In this document: piece by piece, positions 32,287 through 33,979 of the stretch
How the letters are laid out: each line of letters opens with the position of its first letter
Position numbering within the stretch: the stretch's first letter is position 1
NCBI GenBank assembly: GCA_003650675.1
Contig: QMRH01000022.1
Location: 1-33,979, forward strand
DNA length: 33,979 nt
Reading direction: 5' to 3'
Source of the DNA: Thermoprotei archaeon
GTDB lineage: Archaea; Thermoproteota; Thermoprotei; Thermofilales; B20-G17
Notes under the pieces: generated by a model
What the model was told of the DNA's origin: nothing
What the model saw: the letters and a program-made list of their open reading frames with translations, nothing else
The model's database searches: none
Made by a program: the position numbers and the translations under genes

Positions 32287-33474
32287 TTAAGCCGCTTTTC
32301 TCTTTCCCAATAACATGGTCGTGGCAACCATAGCTATTAATGCTGTGACTGAGCTATAGGTAAACGCTATTCCTGGCCCATAAACATCCCAGAGTATGCC
32401 GAATACGATGTTGGAAACCAGGAGACATAAACCTATAACCAGGTAATAGAAGCTATACGCAGCACCCCTTATTGAGGGGGGTGCGTACTCAGCTACTAAG
32501 GCTCTCTGAATGGTTTCAGCCACCCCTACATATACACCATATATCAGGGCTATCACTGCTGCATAAAGGGGGTTTCCATAAGCCATGGTTGAGAAGAGAC
32601 TTGTTAACATAAAGGCGAAGTAGCCCATTAGAAGCACCTTCCCTTTTCCTATCCTATCTGACAATATGCCTGCAGGCACCCCCACCAAGGTATGTGTCAC
32701 ATTAATTAAAGCATATAGTAGCGGTATGAAAGCATCGGAAACCCCCAGATTGCTACCCTTAACCAGTATAAAGGAGAAACTATAGACGCCGAGCGAGAAT
32801 ATAGCTATGGGTATAATAGCTCTAAGGTAATCCCCCGTTACTGCATATCGAATTTGTTTAAACACCGAGATAGCTGAAATAGCTTTTCCACGGGGCTCTT
32901 TAACCATTATTAGGAGAACGATGAGCGCTAGAAGCCCAGGTATAAGGGAGACTGCGAAGACCCCTCTATAGCCTACAAACGGTAACAAGAGGAAGGCTAA
33001 TGCTGGGCCGAGTATAGCGCCGATTTGATCGAGGGTTCTATGAATGCCGAAGGCCATACCCATTTTTCCCGAATGTATCGACTCGCTTATAAGCGCATCC
33101 CTAGGCGCTGTTCTAACGCCTTTACCCAGCCTGTCTATTAGTCTTACGGCGAGCACGTCGAGCCAGTTTCGAGTCAGCGAGAAAAACGGCTTAGCCATGT
33201 TGGAAATAAAGTAGCCAGTAAATATCAACAGCTTTCTCTTACCTATGACATCAGAAATGAATCCCGAAAATACCCGAAGAAAGTAGTTGGCGAGCTCGGC
33301 CATGCCATCTATAATCCCCAACACCATTGCTCCACCACGAAGTTCCTTCACTATGAAAAGTGGTAGGACTCCAAAGACCATCTCGGAGGAAGCGTCTGTA
33401 AAAAGGCTAACAAAGCCAAGAGCCACAACGTTTCTAAAGCCTAACCGTGTTCCATTTTCCCTATCCATATACAT
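32287..33474 (-). CDS. Major facilitator superfamily transporter
   Basis: Inner-membrane secondary transporter of 395 residues with about 12 helices. MFS landmarks are SLFTDASSEMVFGVLPLFIV in helix 1, FSGFISDVIGKRKLLIF for the helix 2-3 loop (motif A), RLIDRLGKGVRTAPRDALI after helix 4, and the second motif A copy GILSDRIGKGKVLLMG in the C-terminal half. The DRxGKGxRxxPRD element marks a subgroup common in archaea whose substrates (efflux or uptake) are unknown. The start is ATG 33474; ATG 33468 is an in-frame alternative. There is a 66-base gap to the partial gene upstream. Confidence 0.88.
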   Translation of the reverse strand: MYMDRENGTRLGFRNVVALGFVSLFTDASSEMVFGVLPLFIVKELRGGAMVLGIIDGMAELANYFLRVFSGFISDVIGKRKLLIFTGYFISNMAKPFFSLTRNWLDVLAVRLIDRLGKGVRTAPRDALISESIHSGKMGMAFGIHRTLDQIGAILGPALAFLLLPFVGYRGVFAVSLIPGLLALIVLLIMVKEPRGKAISAISVFKQIRYAVTGDYLRAIIPIAIFSLGVYSFSFILVKGSNLGVSDAFIPLLYALINVTHTLVGVPAGILSDRIGKGKVLLMGYFAFMLTSLFSTMAYGNPLYAAVIALIYGVYVGVAETIQRALVAEYAPPSIRGAAYSFYYLVIGLCLLVSNIVFGILWDVYGPGIAFTYSSVTALIAMVATTMLLGKRKAA

Positions 33475-33540
33475 TAAACCTTATTTAATAGTAACATTTT
33501 TCGATAAAACATTTTTCTAAGATAGTGTATTTAAACGGGG

Positions 33541-33979
33541 CTAAAAAGCCTTAAAAGGCGAAGGTAAACGTTTAAAAATATATTCTTGTATCTTTTCGGT
33601 AAGTAAAATACTGCCCTTCCTTCTTTGGGCTATGAGACCTGCCGTTATAAGGGTTTTTAGGGGCCTGTTAATTGCCTCGTAGCATGATTTAGAGAAAACC
33701 TTGAGTTTAATGTCACTTATTGTTAATTCTTCTCCATCCCTGAGTCTTCGAATAAACTTCTCTCCCTTTATTAGAATGGCCTCCCCAAATCCTCCTCTAA
33801 TTTCCGTCTCACCATCCTCCTGCGGTATTTTAATTGATGAAGCACCTCCAAGCAGGAGGCTAACAACATCAGTGTAATCCTTTGGAAACACCGCAAAGAA
33901 GAAGGCTCTAGGCAGTTCATGGTCCTTTTCAATAATAAAGTCTAGAAATCGGAGGGCTTCTTCTACTATGGTATCTGGG
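33541..33979 (-). CDS. Partial protein with winged-helix-like C-terminus (5' end outside window)
   Basis: The minus-strand frame is open from the window edge at 33979 to a stop at 33541, giving at least 145 residues, starting PDTIVEEALRFLDFIIE. The visible part continues FFFAVFPKDYTDVVSLLLGG. GTG at 33891 could be read as a start but the frame clearly continues before it, so it is internal. Residues from about 85 on resemble a winged helix (LTISDIKLKVFSKSCYEAIN, then LKTLITAGLIAQRRKGSILL). I do not recognise the family; an archaeal ATPase or regulator with a C-terminal wHTH would fit. Confidence 0.6.
   Translation of the reverse strand, partial: PDTIVEEALRFLDFIIEKDHELPRAFFFAVFPKDYTDVVSLLLGGASSIKIPQEDGETEIRGGFGEAILIKGEKFIRRLRDGEELTISDIKLKVFSKSCYEAINRPLKTLITAGLIAQRRKGSILLTEKIQEYIFKRLPSPFKAF

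Noticed and set aside
1-33979. tRNA, rRNA or CRISPR array
   Set aside because: No tRNA-type T-loop and acceptor pairing and no regularly spaced repeats were found in the intergenic regions by eye; a computed scan was not possible.

Overview
The window comes from an archaeon, most likely a thermophilic member of the TACK group (Thermoproteota in the broad sense; a Bathyarchaeia-like or Methanomethylicia-like genome is a guess from gene content). The archaeal signs are TATA boxes about 25 bases before short-leader or leaderless starts, GGTG-type ribosome binding sites, and archaeal gene types: V4R sensors, HypA with a Mrp/MinD-type HypB, stand-alone TrpB2, an ACT-domain regulator, an AbrB/PIN toxin-antitoxin pair and an MgtE-like carrier. 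No tRNA, rRNA or CRISPR array was seen. Coding density is high and four convergent gene pairs overlap at their 3' ends.

Layout. 1-400: the 5' part of an IS200/IS605 TnpA transposase running off the left edge, with a hairpin that may mark the element end. 736-3923: two ACT-like + V4R sensor paralogues on either side of a small helical orphan and a membrane S-component-like importer. 3993-6818: a DUF362 protein overlapping a 2x[4Fe-4S] ferredoxin, a natural Alg14-Alg13 glycosyltransferase fusion and a PAP2-like membrane protein. 6912-8148: hypA and a Mrp/MinD-type hypB (nickel insertion for [NiFe] hydrogenase). 8113-12295 (minus): a phosphodiesterase/pyrophosphatase, a phosphohexomutase and TrpB2. 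12517-14936: an ACT-domain HTH regulator, diaminopimelate decarboxylase and a HAD phosphatase. 15056-16622 (minus): an ArsR-type regulator with an overlapping orphan partner, and an FlK-like hotdog thioesterase.

16736-18205 is a graveyard: a membrane transporter-like gene interrupted by an in-frame UGA and cut at its 5' side (minus strand), then the C-terminal part of an FtsX-type ABC permease readable only through at least four frameshifts (plus strand). A short scrap of another membrane-protein C-terminus lies at 20027-20098.

18294-26008 looks like an accessory catabolic block: a double GNAT acetyltransferase, a PIG-L/LmbE deacetylase, a DUF711 protein, a cell-surface transglutaminase-fold protein, a beta-lactamase-fold serine hydrolase and a NagZ-like GH3 glycosidase. 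Together these suggest processing of N-acetylated amino sugars or muropeptide-like material, which is an inference. 26078-27750: a third, minimal V4R protein, a winged-helix regulator and an amidohydrolase. 27816-29971: a membrane-tethered beta-propeller divergent from a secreted-protein gene broken by two single-base shifts. 30052-33979: an MgtE-like carrier, vapBC, an MFS transporter and a partial gene with a winged-helix-like tail running off the right edge.
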